Source: a bacterium UBA1459 (GTDB lineage Bacteria > Pseudomonadota > Alphaproteobacteria > CAJXXZ01 > UBA1459). From it: 6,719 nt of DNA. Shown here piece after piece: positions 1-5,632 of this stretch. The notes below the pieces were generated by a model, which was not told the origin of the DNA, made no database searches, and was given only the letters and a program-made list of their open reading frames with translations. The stretch lies in assembly GCA_002325765.1 (NCBI GenBank), contig DCST01000028.1, forward strand, positions 2,370 to 9,088, in the 5' to 3' direction. Within the stretch, counting starts at the first letter, position 1. Each line of letters begins with the position of its first letter. The position numbers and the translations under genes were made by a program.

Positions 1-208
1 AGAATTTATTAATAACACAAAAAAATAAGAAAGAAAATAATATAGAATATGCGGCTAATACCACATTACAAGCAAATGAGCGAGATATATTATCACAACA
101 ACAAAGAAAAGAACAAGATTTTCTAAATGAATATCAAAAACATGAACGAGATTTTCTAATAGAGAAACATATAAAAGAAAGAAAGAATTTATTAATAACA
201 CAAAAAAA
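1..208 (+). repeat. 25-nt exact direct repeat, copies at 1-25 and 184-208
   Basis: The 25 bases at 1-25 recur exactly at 184-208, offset 183 nt (61 codons), both copies encoding N-L-L-I-T-Q-K in the same frame. The first copy touches the window edge, so the repeat may extend further left. Since 61 is not a multiple of 11, this is a second, larger duplication on top of the 33-nt unit. Confidence 0.75.
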
Positions 209-536
209 AGCACAATCTTTCATATTAGAGGAACAAAGAAAAGAATTAGATGATAATAATATATCTGATCATGATGCATATGAATTCAATGTTTTATATA
301 ATGAAGAAAATAATAATCTATGTTTCAATATTTCATTAATATTAATTTCTGATGATACTATACAAGATAAAAGAAATAAAATAGACAAATTACAAACATC
401 AAATGATGTTTTAAAGACATCAAATATTTCAGAAAATACAGTATATCTATTTAGAGAGCATTTTATAAATATAAGACCATTTGAAATACAAAATAGAAAA
501 AAATGCAAAGATTTAATACAAAAAATATTTGAATAA
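1..536 (+). CDS. Partial coiled-coil repeat protein, function unknown (5' end outside window)
   Basis: An open frame runs from the window edge (first full codon at 3) for 177 codons to a TAA at 534-536, far longer than expected by chance in such AT-rich DNA. I do not recognise a family. Residues about 26-82 form five successive 11-residue units of the type E-R-D-F-L-x-E-x-x-x-K, with hydrophobic residues at units' positions 4-5 and charged or Gln residues elsewhere; this hendecad periodicity predicts a long helix or right-handed coiled coil. Residues about 87-177 look like a non-repetitive C-terminal domain with a hydrophobic segment (about 106-115, likely a beta strand) and a basic helical tail. 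Composition is rich in N, K, Q, E and I. No membrane segment is visible in the part present. It converges on typA with two bases between stops. It could be a filament, tether or secreted effector-like protein, but nothing here decides. Coding status is fairly sure; function is not. Confidence 0.72.
   Translation, partial: NLLITQKNKKENNIEYAANTTLQANERDILSQQQRKEQDFLNEYQKHERDFLIEKHIKERKNLLITQKKAQSFILEEQRKELDDNNISDHDAYEFNVLYNEENNNLCFNISLILISDDTIQDKRNKIDKLQTSNDVLKTSNISENTVYLFREHFINIRPFEIQNRKKCKDLIQKIFE
78..242 (+). repeat. In-frame 33-nt tandem repeats (11-residue units)
   Basis: Five contiguous 33-nt units start at 78, 111, 144, 177 and 210, with a partial one at 243. Adjacent units keep DNA-level identity: positions 111-126 and 144-159 differ at one base, and the 14-nt stretch at 100-113 recurs at 232-245, exactly four units later. 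Each unit encodes 11 residues, so copy-number change would keep the frame. The pattern indicates growth by tandem duplication. Confidence 0.8.
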
Positions 537-554
537 ATTTATAAAATATTTTTT
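520..554. terminator. Candidate bidirectional A/T hairpin terminator between convergent genes
   Basis: Arms 520-530 (A6-TATTT) and 544-554 (AAATA-T6) are perfect 11-bp reverse complements around a 13-nt loop. Read from either strand the structure ends in a run of six T, as expected for a shared intrinsic terminator. It spans the stop codons of the upstream plus-strand ORF and of typA. The stem has no G-C pair, so its strength is doubtful, and such structures arise readily by chance in AT-rich DNA. Confidence 0.45.
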
Positions 555-2383
555 CTAAGTCTATATCCTGCTGGAGTAACTTCTATTGATTCATCAGATT
601 GAATATAAGCTAATAATTCATCAATTTGACGTACTATAGCTGGAGGCATACGAGAAAATTCATCTTTAGATGTAGTTCTGAAATTTGTAAGTGCTTTTGC
701 TTTTACTATATTTATAGATAAATCTTGAGTAAGATTATTTTCACCAACTATCATACCTTTGTATACTTCTGTTCCAGGTGAAACAAAGAATTTTCCTCTG
801 TCTTTTAATCCATCAAGAGCATATTCTGTGACTGTACCTGCGCTATTAGCAATAAGTACACCATTTATTCTTGTAGTAACTTCTTTTGATACAGGAGCAA
901 ATTCTATAAATTCTTTACTCATTATACCTTCTCCTCTTGTCATATTTAACATAGTACTACGTAGACCTAATACACCAATTGATGGTATTTTATATACAAG
1001 TGTAGTTGTCGCATCTTTATCTATAAGATCTTCACAAATACCTCCTCTCATATTTAACTCTTCCATTAATTTACCTGTATGTTCAGAAGGTGTATCAATT
1101 GTTACTCTTTCTATTGGTTGACACTTAACTTTATTAATTTCTTGTGTAATAATTTTAGGAGAACCTACCGTAAGTTCAAATCCCTCTCTTCTCATTTCTT
1201 CAATAAGTACACCTAATTGCATTTCTCCTCTACCAAATACTTCAGCAATTTCTCCATGATATACTATTTTAATACCAGGATTTTTAGTTGCCTCATTATC
1301 TAATCTTTCTTTAATCATAGAAGAAGTAAGTTTTGTACCACTTTTTCCTTTAGTTGGGGCTGTGTTGCATCCTATTGTAACGGACATAATAGGATCATCT
1401 ATATTAGGTCCTTCTAATGGTACAATATGATTAGGATCACATAAAGTGCAGTTAAATGTTGTAAGTTCATTTTTACTACCAGCTATTGCAACAATTTCTC
1501 CATTACTAGCTTTATCAATTTCTTTTAGTTCTGTTCCTACAAATATCCACATTTTATTAATATTAAATGTCTCAGTTTTTTTATTACCATTTGGTGTGAT
1601 AATCACAGAAACTATATTTTGACCAACATAAAAATTACCACCAGATATTTTACCAACTAATAATTTACCAAAAAAGTTATGTACATTTATATTAGTAACT
1701 AGTAACTGAGGTACTTTCAATCCTGGTTTTGGACATGGTGCTGCAATAATAGTATCCAGTAATGGTTTTATATTATATTTTTTACGAAGATTAATATCTT
1801 TACTTTGTAAATATTCATCTATGTGTTTTGAGGCTACTTTTGCATCTGTATCAAATATACCTATACGACCAGATCCATATAATATTGGTATTTGATCCCA
1901 ATTTTCATAACTTGCATTAGTCATTAAATGTTCATAAAACTCATCTAATACTTCTGTAATTCTAGCGCCAACTTTATCTATCTTATTAATAACAATAATA
2001 AGTTGTAATTTGTTTGCAATAGCATAAGCTAATACAGATCTTGTTTGAGGTTTTATTCCTTCTTGAGCATCTATTAAAACTAAAGCAATATCTGCTGTTT
2101 TCATTACTCTTTGTACCTCTGGAGCAAAATCTGTATGTCCAGGTGTATCAATAATATTGATAGTATATGATTCATATTGAATCGATGTACATTTTGCTAG
2201 AATTGTAATACCTCTTTCTTTTTCTAAATCATTAGAGTCCATTGCTCTTTCTTCTTGATGAATACCAGATTGTTTAAACATGGAATCTACTAGTGTGGTT
2301 TTACCATGATCAACGTGAGCAATAATAGCAATATTTCTTATTAGTGATTCTCTTGTTTGATTATTTTCTTCAACATCCAACAT
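539..2383 (-). CDS. typA: Ribosome-associated translational GTPase TypA/BipA
   Basis: This 614-residue protein matches TypA/BipA over its full length (usual length about 605-615). BipA binds the ribosome in a GTP-dependent way and supports large-subunit assembly and stress or low-temperature growth. Visible G-domain motifs: P-loop AHVDHGKT (residues 22-29), switch I region ending in ERGITI (56-61), DTPGH (79-83, with the catalytic-type His83), and NKID (133-136). An SGR-containing G5-like segment follows at about 170. Further on come the beta-barrel domain II, an EF-G-like domain III with the RGEMQLGVLIEEMRREG segment, and the BipA-specific C-terminal domain ending in VTPAGYRLRK. Switch II reads HTDFAPEV where the family usually has HADFGGEV, a notable local change. 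The ATG at 2383 gives about 16 residues before the conserved NIAIIAHVDHGK, slightly longer than usual. No Shine-Dalgarno sequence precedes it. It is divergent from the HU-like gene and convergent with the repeat protein. Confidence 0.97.
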   Translation of the reverse strand: MLDVEENNQTRESLIRNIAIIAHVDHGKTTLVDSMFKQSGIHQEERAMDSNDLEKERGITILAKCTSIQYESYTINIIDTPGHTDFAPEVQRVMKTADIALVLIDAQEGIKPQTRSVLAYAIANKLQLIIVINKIDKVGARITEVLDEFYEHLMTNASYENWDQIPILYGSGRIGIFDTDAKVASKHIDEYLQSKDINLRKKYNIKPLLDTIIAAPCPKPGLKVPQLLVTNINVHNFFGKLLVGKISGGNFYVGQNIVSVIITPNGNKKTETFNINKMWIFVGTELKEIDKASNGEIVAIAGSKNELTTFNCTLCDPNHIVPLEGPNIDDPIMSVTIGCNTAPTKGKSGTKLTSSMIKERLDNEATKNPGIKIVYHGEIAEVFGRGEMQLGVLIEEMRREGFELTVGSPKIITQEINKVKCQPIERVTIDTPSEHTGKLMEELNMRGGICEDLIDKDATTTLVYKIPSIGVLGLRSTMLNMTRGEGIMSKEFIEFAPVSKEVTTRINGVLIANSAGTVTEYALDGLKDRGKFFVSPGTEVYKGMIVGENNLTQDLSINIVKAKALTNFRTTSKDEFSRMPPAIVRQIDELLAYIQSDESIEVTPAGYRLRKNIL

Positions 2384-2389
2384 ACTATA

Positions 2390-2395
2390 ATTATA
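2390..2395 (-). promoter_or_regulatory. Candidate -10 box of typA, 6 nt before the ATG
   Basis: A perfect TATAAT lies on the minus strand and is separated from the typA ATG by only six bases. Transcription would then begin at or next to the start codon, giving a leaderless mRNA. No convincing -35 hexamer is seen 16-18 nt upstream, and TATAAT is frequent by chance in this composition, so support comes mainly from the matching arrangement at rpmB and rplM. Confidence 0.35.
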
Positions 2396-2541
2396 CTAGT
2401 GATTGATTATTATATTGCTCATTTTATAATATATATATTTTTTTATAAATATATACATATTTTATATACATTTAGTAATATATTACATACAAAATATTAT
2501 GTTGCTTAATATTATATGATATTATTCGCAATTTTTATACT

Positions 2542-2577
2542 TTTATAACATATTATAATGTAATATTATGTTATAAA
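2542..2577. promoter_or_regulatory. 36-bp near-palindrome with symmetric extended -10 boxes (HU promoter/operator candidate)
   Basis: Arms 2542-2552 and 2567-2577 are perfect 11-bp reverse complements (TTTATAACATA / TATGTTATAAA), with three more matching pairs further inside. The right arm contains TGTTATAAA, an extended -10 box that would start a transcript near 2584, about 25 nt before the HU-like ATG and upstream of its Shine-Dalgarno sequence. By symmetry the left arm holds the same box on the minus strand, pointing at typA. The symmetry would suit a dimeric regulator, perhaps HU itself, but no regulator is shown here. Confidence 0.4.
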
Positions 2578-2597
2578 GTTAATGGTCTCATTGACTT

Positions 2598-2604
2598 AAG
2601 AGGT
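2598..2604 (+). promoter_or_regulatory. Ribosome binding site of the HU-like gene
   Basis: AAGAGGT lies five bases before the ATG at 2610 and is a good Shine-Dalgarno match. It fixes this start codon and contrasts with typA, rpmB and rplM, which lack such a site. Confidence 0.7.
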
Positions 2605-2609
2605 AATAT

Positions 2610-2909
2610 ATGACCAAAAAAGAATTAATTGAAGCTATAAGTAAAAAAATGAAAGTCAAACAAAAAGAATCTAAATTGTTTCTAAAAACGTTTCAGGATA
2701 TATTATTAAAGGAAGTAAAAATGCATAGAACTGTCAAGATTATTAATTTAATGTCAATAGACTCTAAAAAACAACCAAGTAAACAAGTACGTAATCCTCG
2801 TACTGGAGTATATATGCAAGCGGCAGAAAAATATATAGTAAAAATTACGCCAGCAGCTTTATTAAAAGCCGCAGCAAATAAATCTCTTCAAAATAAAAGA
2901 AAAAAATAA
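2610..2909 (+). CDS. HU/IHF-family DNA-binding protein, divergent
   Basis: The 99-residue product has the HU/IHF layout: an N-terminal helical dimerisation part starting MTKKELIEAI (residues 1-38), a short beta region (41-52), the DNA-binding arm with RNPRTG at 61-66, and a final helix ending LLKAA (84-88). Pro63 sits exactly where HU and IHF place the intercalating arm-tip proline. HU dimers bend and compact DNA and act on replication, transcription and recombination. Two features are unusual. The normally conserved glycine/phenylalanine turn (GFGxF) is replaced by N-L-M-S-I at 46-50, and there is a lysine/arginine-rich tail of about ten residues beyond the usual 90. The start is supported by a strong Shine-Dalgarno sequence. 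I cannot decide between HU, IHF-alpha and IHF-beta, so no symbol is given. In many proteobacteria ihfB follows rpsA in the same direction; here this gene is near rpsA but convergent with it. Confidence 0.9.
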   Translation: MTKKELIEAISKKMKVKQKESKLFLKTFQDILLKEVKMHRTVKIINLMSIDSKKQPSKQVRNPRTGVYMQAAEKYIVKITPAALLKAAANKSLQNKRKK

Positions 2910-2928
2910 GATTATTTAGGTATTTTTT
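2901..2928 (+). terminator. Candidate terminator after the HU-like gene
   Basis: A6-TA at 2901-2908 pairs with TA-T6 at 2921-2928 (8 bp, 12-nt loop), overlapping the TAA stop at 2907-2909 and ending in six T. The stem is all A/T and therefore weak. The A-rich arm is also simply the lysine codons of the tail. Confidence 0.35.
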
Positions 2929-3122
2929 ATAATTATATTTAATAAGCAAATTATATATTTTATCAACAAGAAATAGTATATATATCTTCAGGTTTATTTA
3001 TGTTGGATTAAACTTCTTTTATATATTTTCCTCTGAGTTTATTATATAATGCTCCCTATATTAATTTACTTGATATAGATGAAATTAGTAAATATTGATT
3101 TGTTTCATAACTAATAATTTAT

Positions 3123-3158
3123 AAAGAATATATATATTTTTCAATATATTATCTTTTT
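3123..3158. terminator. Imperfect hairpin in the gap between the HU-like gene and rpsA
   Basis: The 275-bp gap 2910-3184 contains no gene I can support. Its best structure pairs 3132-3138 with 3143-3149 (7 bp, loop TTTC), then, after a small asymmetric internal loop, 3123-3127 with 3152-3156 (5 bp). T3154-T3158 follow on the plus strand. It lies about 30 nt past the rpsA stop and could end rpsA transcription or block read-through from the HU side. The rest of the gap is stop-rich AT sequence. Confidence 0.25.
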
Positions 3159-3184
3159 AAGTTCCATACAATTATATTAAATAA

Positions 3185-4708
3185 TTATTTTTTAAGATAA
3201 TCGCCTAATGTCATTGTTAATGAATCATTTTGAGCTTTAGTTTTCATAGACAATACAATTTTACTCTCATTTATTTCTATAAGTTTAGCATTAATTGTAT
3301 TACCAATGAAGATTTTACCAGATAACTCGCTTCTATCTATAAATCCAGAAACTTGAGGTGTCTCAGTAAGTTTAACATAAATACCATCATCTATAATTTT
3401 AACAACATCACAAGGATAAATATTAGCAATTATTAATCTACTAATAATAGATCTTCTACTTTCTGATAATTGTTTTACGCTGAGACTAATACGTTTTTTT
3501 ACATCATCTATATTAATAATTTTTGCTTTTATTTCTTGACCTGGTTGTAATGCTTGAAATTTAGCTTCTCTATCCGTTATACTCCAAGATATTTCTGACA
3601 TTTGTAAGAAAGCCACAACTCCATTATCTAATGAAACGAATGTATAATGAGTAAATCTATTATAATCATATAATATAGTACCTGTAACAATATCATTGAC
3701 ATGATATTTTGAAATATATGTTTCAAAAGGATTTGGTATAGTTTCTCTTATACTTAAATATATTTTTTTTGTTTCTTTATTAATTTTAGTAATTTTTACA
3801 TCTACTTCTTGACCTATAGTAAACTTTTCATTTAAATCTTCTTTTTGATAAGTCCATGAAGTTTCATGTTTAATAACAAATCCTTCTGTATTAAGAAATT
3901 GAACAACAAGACCTGGTACATTTGAAACAATTTGAGTAACTGTAGCTTTATATATATTACCTAGATATTTATCAGAATTTTCAAATATTTCCTGAGAACC
4001 ATTTTTCATAAGAACCTTAGCATCTAAAACAGCTTCATGTTTATTGTTTTTAATAATATCTATAACTTTGGCTTGAACATATTGACCTGGTATAGCTTTA
4101 CTTTTATTCCAAGAAAAGTCATTCATATCCATTATACAAGTAATATCATCTACTGAACATAAATAAAAATTATTTGATATGCTAATAATTTTAGCATTTA
4201 CTATTTCGCCAATTTGAAGTATTCTTTTTATAGGAGCTTCAAGAGATAAAGTAATTTTATCATTACTAGGCATAGATAATATATAAAAGTTAGTACTATC
4301 ATTCGCATTACCTATATAAGTTCCAAAAATGTTATTACCTAAATCAACTTTTGCTATTACATCATCTTGAGAAACAACTTTACCTACAACAGAAGAAGAA
4401 GATAAAAAAGCTTTATATAATTCTTTACCATGTAAAGTTTTCTTTGCTCTATTATGACTCATAATAATAAAATTTCCATGATCTGATATCTTAATAGCAA
4501 CAACCTGATCACCTTTTTTTACTGCATTCTTAAACTCTATTATTGGTATTAATCCATTAATTATAAGAGGAGCTTCTACTAATGCATATTTTTTATTATT
4601 ATGTGTAATAATATCTATCACAGTAACAGTATGTATTTGATTTCTACCTGCATGAGTTTTTTTATTATTTATCATAGGTTTTATAAGATCAGCAAAACTA
4701 TCAGACAT
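3185..4708 (-). CDS. rpsA: 30S ribosomal protein S1, shortened and divergent
   Basis: The 507-residue product consists of consecutive S1 (OB-fold) RNA-binding repeats. I place six at roughly residues 24-88, 100-157, 163-225, 245-325, 333-413 and 430-492. Repeats 4 and 5 keep the best signatures: ISLSVKQL and IYLSIRET strand endings, the NPFETYISKY linker (family form NPWE...KYPVG) and ISWS/TSWT where the family has the MSW/LSW motif. Repeats 2 and 3 are degenerate. S1 sits on the small subunit, binds mRNA and helps start translation of structured or SD-poor messages. E. coli S1 is 557 residues, so this one is trimmed, mostly in the repeats. The start overlaps the rplI end by 8 bp and is fixed by an AGAGGT site five bases upstream. 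It is the last gene of the rpmB-rplI-rpsA cluster. Family assignment to S1 rather than another S1-domain protein is very likely from repeat number and order. Confidence 0.88.
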   Translation of the reverse strand: MSDSFADLIKPMINNKKTHAGRNQIHTVTVIDIITHNNKKYALVEAPLIINGLIPIIEFKNAVKKGDQVVAIKISDHGNFIIMSHNRAKKTLHGKELYKAFLSSSSVVGKVVSQDDVIAKVDLGNNIFGTYIGNANDSTNFYILSMPSNDKITLSLEAPIKRILQIGEIVNAKIISISNNFYLCSVDDITCIMDMNDFSWNKSKAIPGQYVQAKVIDIIKNNKHEAVLDAKVLMKNGSQEIFENSDKYLGNIYKATVTQIVSNVPGLVVQFLNTEGFVIKHETSWTYQKEDLNEKFTIGQEVDVKITKINKETKKIYLSIRETIPNPFETYISKYHVNDIVTGTILYDYNRFTHYTFVSLDNGVVAFLQMSEISWSITDREAKFQALQPGQEIKAKIINIDDVKKRISLSVKQLSESRRSIISRLIIANIYPCDVVKIIDDGIYVKLTETPQVSGFIDRSELSGKIFIGNTINAKLIEINESKIVLSMKTKAQNDSLTMTLGDYLKK

Positions 4709-5231
4709 TGCTTACCTCTTTAGTATCTTTATTTTTTAAAAATTCTGATAACATATTTTTAGCTTGTTCTATTTCTGATGCAATTACAATAGTAAATTTG
4801 CTTGTTATACCATTATATAGTATAACTTGCATTGAATAAATACCTGTAGTTTTAATCTTTGTACTCATATCAATACAATTCTTATCTATATTTACGTTTG
4901 CTATCTTATTAATTTCATCTGCAATTTCTTTACTTGTTATTGATCCATATAGAACTGCTTCATTTGAATTTGTTTTTATCATATTTAGTTTAGCAAAATA
5001 TAAATATATGCCTTGTATTTTTTTTGCTATATTTTCAGCTTCTCTAAGCTTAATTTCATCAATTCCGCCAGTATTTTGATATTCTTGAAAAGTTTGCTCT
5101 GTATAAGGAATAGCAAGTTTTCTTATATTTAGATAATTATTAAAATATCCTTTAGCTACTATAATTATATCACCAGCATGACCAGTTCTACGAATATTCT
5201 CTGTTAGAATTACCTTAATCTTTTTTTTCAT
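4701..5231 (-). CDS. rplI: 50S ribosomal protein L9
   Basis: The N-terminal domain carries the L9 signature: V-I-L near residue 8, then G17-x-x-G20-D21, V25, G28-Y29, N32 and L34, ending in the conserved A40 before the connecting helix. The connecting helix (about 65-85) and a C-terminal domain beginning near the LYGSIT segment follow, as in the family, where this motif is usually LFGSVT. L9 binds 23S rRNA at the base of the L1 stalk and affects frame maintenance. At 176 residues it is longer than the usual 148-150 through a C-terminal extension. The ATG at 5231 lies inside the end of rpmB (17-bp overlap) and has an AGGAG site. The stop is TGA followed at once by TAG. The family's usual partners rpsF and rpsR are absent; here L9 sits between L28 and S1. 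Confidence 0.93.
   Translation of the reverse strand: MKKKIKVILTENIRRTGHAGDIIIVAKGYFNNYLNIRKLAIPYTEQTFQEYQNTGGIDEIKLREAENIAKKIQGIYLYFAKLNMIKTNSNEAVLYGSITSKEIADEINKIANVNIDKNCIDMSTKIKTTGIYSMQVILYNGITSKFTIVIASEIEQAKNMLSEFLKNKDTKEVSNV
4714..4719 (-). promoter_or_regulatory. Ribosome binding site of rpsA
   Basis: AGAGGT on the minus strand, five bases before the rpsA ATG and inside the last codons of rplI. It supports translation of rpsA from a shared message. Confidence 0.65.
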
Positions 5232-5517
5232 TTATACTCCTGTTATATAGTTTTTTTCTTAATTTTTTACCTAAAGGAGTAAGTTTATTTCTTTTTACAC
5301 CCACTAGAAAGTTTTCAAGGTTTTGATATTTATTAATAGTTCTTTTTGTTTTTGTTGCAATATCAAAACGATATGTTACGCCATCAATATTATATGTTGA
5401 TCTCTGTATATTTGGATATGCAAATGTTGGAGCTCTTTTTGTTATCTGGCTGCGTTCAATTGAAACTCTATTAATTTTCATTCTACGCTTATTCGTTAAG
5501 TCACAAGTTCTTGACAT
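5215..5517 (-). CDS. rpmB: 50S ribosomal protein L28
   Basis: The 100-residue protein opens MSRTCDLTNKR, the L28 form (family MSRxCxLTGK). A basic middle part follows with the R-x-x-x-F-x-P-N type segment (here APTFAYPNIQR), then a strand ending YRFDIATKTKRTI, and a C-terminal part with the L-x-x-F-L element at 67-71. This long form, with the RTI-linker-LENFL segment, resembles alphaproteobacterial L28 more than the short Gram-positive type. L28 is a late-assembling large-subunit protein. Only one cysteine is present, so no zinc-ribbon cluster. It is the first gene of a minus-strand cluster with rplI and rpsA. There is no Shine-Dalgarno sequence; an extended -10 box sits seven bases before the ATG. 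The sequence is divergent, notably the glycine/asparagine stretch (GNNVSHA) replaced by I-N-R-V-S-I-E. Confidence 0.9.
   Translation of the reverse strand: MSRTCDLTNKRRMKINRVSIERSQITKRAPTFAYPNIQRSTYNIDGVTYRFDIATKTKRTINKYQNLENFLVGVKRNKLTPLGKKLRKKLYNRSINEKKD
5237..5241 (-). promoter_or_regulatory. Ribosome binding site of rplI
   Basis: AGGAG on the minus strand, five bases before the rplI ATG (four if the following T is counted in the site), inside the 3' coding region of rpmB. It fixes the overlapping start at 5231. Confidence 0.7.
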
Positions 5518-5522
5518 AATAA

Positions 5523-5536
5523 TAATTCTATCACAA
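5523..5536 (-). promoter_or_regulatory. Extended -10 element of rpmB (shared with rplM)
   Basis: TTGTGATAGAATTA on the minus strand contains TGA-TAGAAT, an extended -10 box, ending seven bases before the rpmB ATG. It matches the rplM element on the opposite strand in 13 of 14 bases. No -35 hexamer is evident. It predicts transcription starting at or beside the start codon. Confidence 0.5.
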
Positions 5537-5614
5537 TAATATTTATTTTATTTATAATATTATTTTGAAATATTTATTTTTGACATTTAATTTTTAATAT
5601 AATATATGAAACTT

Positions 5615-5628
5615 TTGTGATAAAATTA
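5615..5628 (+). promoter_or_regulatory. Extended -10 element of rplM (shared with rpmB)
   Basis: TTGTGATAAAATTA contains TGA-TAAAAT, ending six bases before the rplM ATG. The 115-bp gap also has a perfect TTGACA at 5580-5585, but the only box 17 bases further (TATATG at 5603-5608) is poor. The two could be alternative promoters, the second giving a leader of about 20 nt that still lacks a Shine-Dalgarno sequence. Confidence 0.5.
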
Positions 5629-5632
5629 AAGA

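Noticed and set aside
269..508. 79-residue minus-strand open frame
   Set aside because: It lies wholly antisense to the repeat-protein frame, which has better coding character and runs through the whole region; no family resemblance.
759..1121. 120-residue plus-strand open frame
   Set aside because: Antisense shadow of the typA C-terminal half, where the typA reading is unmistakable.
1595..1607. TGTGATAATCACA, resembling a CRP half-site pair
   Set aside because: The half-sites are 3 bp apart instead of 6, and the site lies inside typA codons; likely chance.
2475..2486. Perfect 12-bp palindrome GTAATATATTAC between typA and the HU-like gene
   Set aside because: Short, almost all A/T and not placed at a recognisable promoter; expected by chance in this composition.
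3011..3055. Minus-strand stretch reading G-A-L-Y-N-K-L-R-G-K-Y-I-K-E-V, like a gene remnant
   Set aside because: Only 15 codons between stops, with no further recognisable homology; cannot be told from chance.
3161..3169. GTTCCATAC, matching a tRNA T-loop consensus
   Set aside because: The flanking bases do not form the T stem and no acceptor or anticodon arms are found.
4701..4708. Possible UGA recoding
   Set aside because: UGA is the rplI stop (with a TAG right after), and every tryptophan examined in TypA and L13 is TGG despite the strong AT bias, so the standard bacterial code fits.
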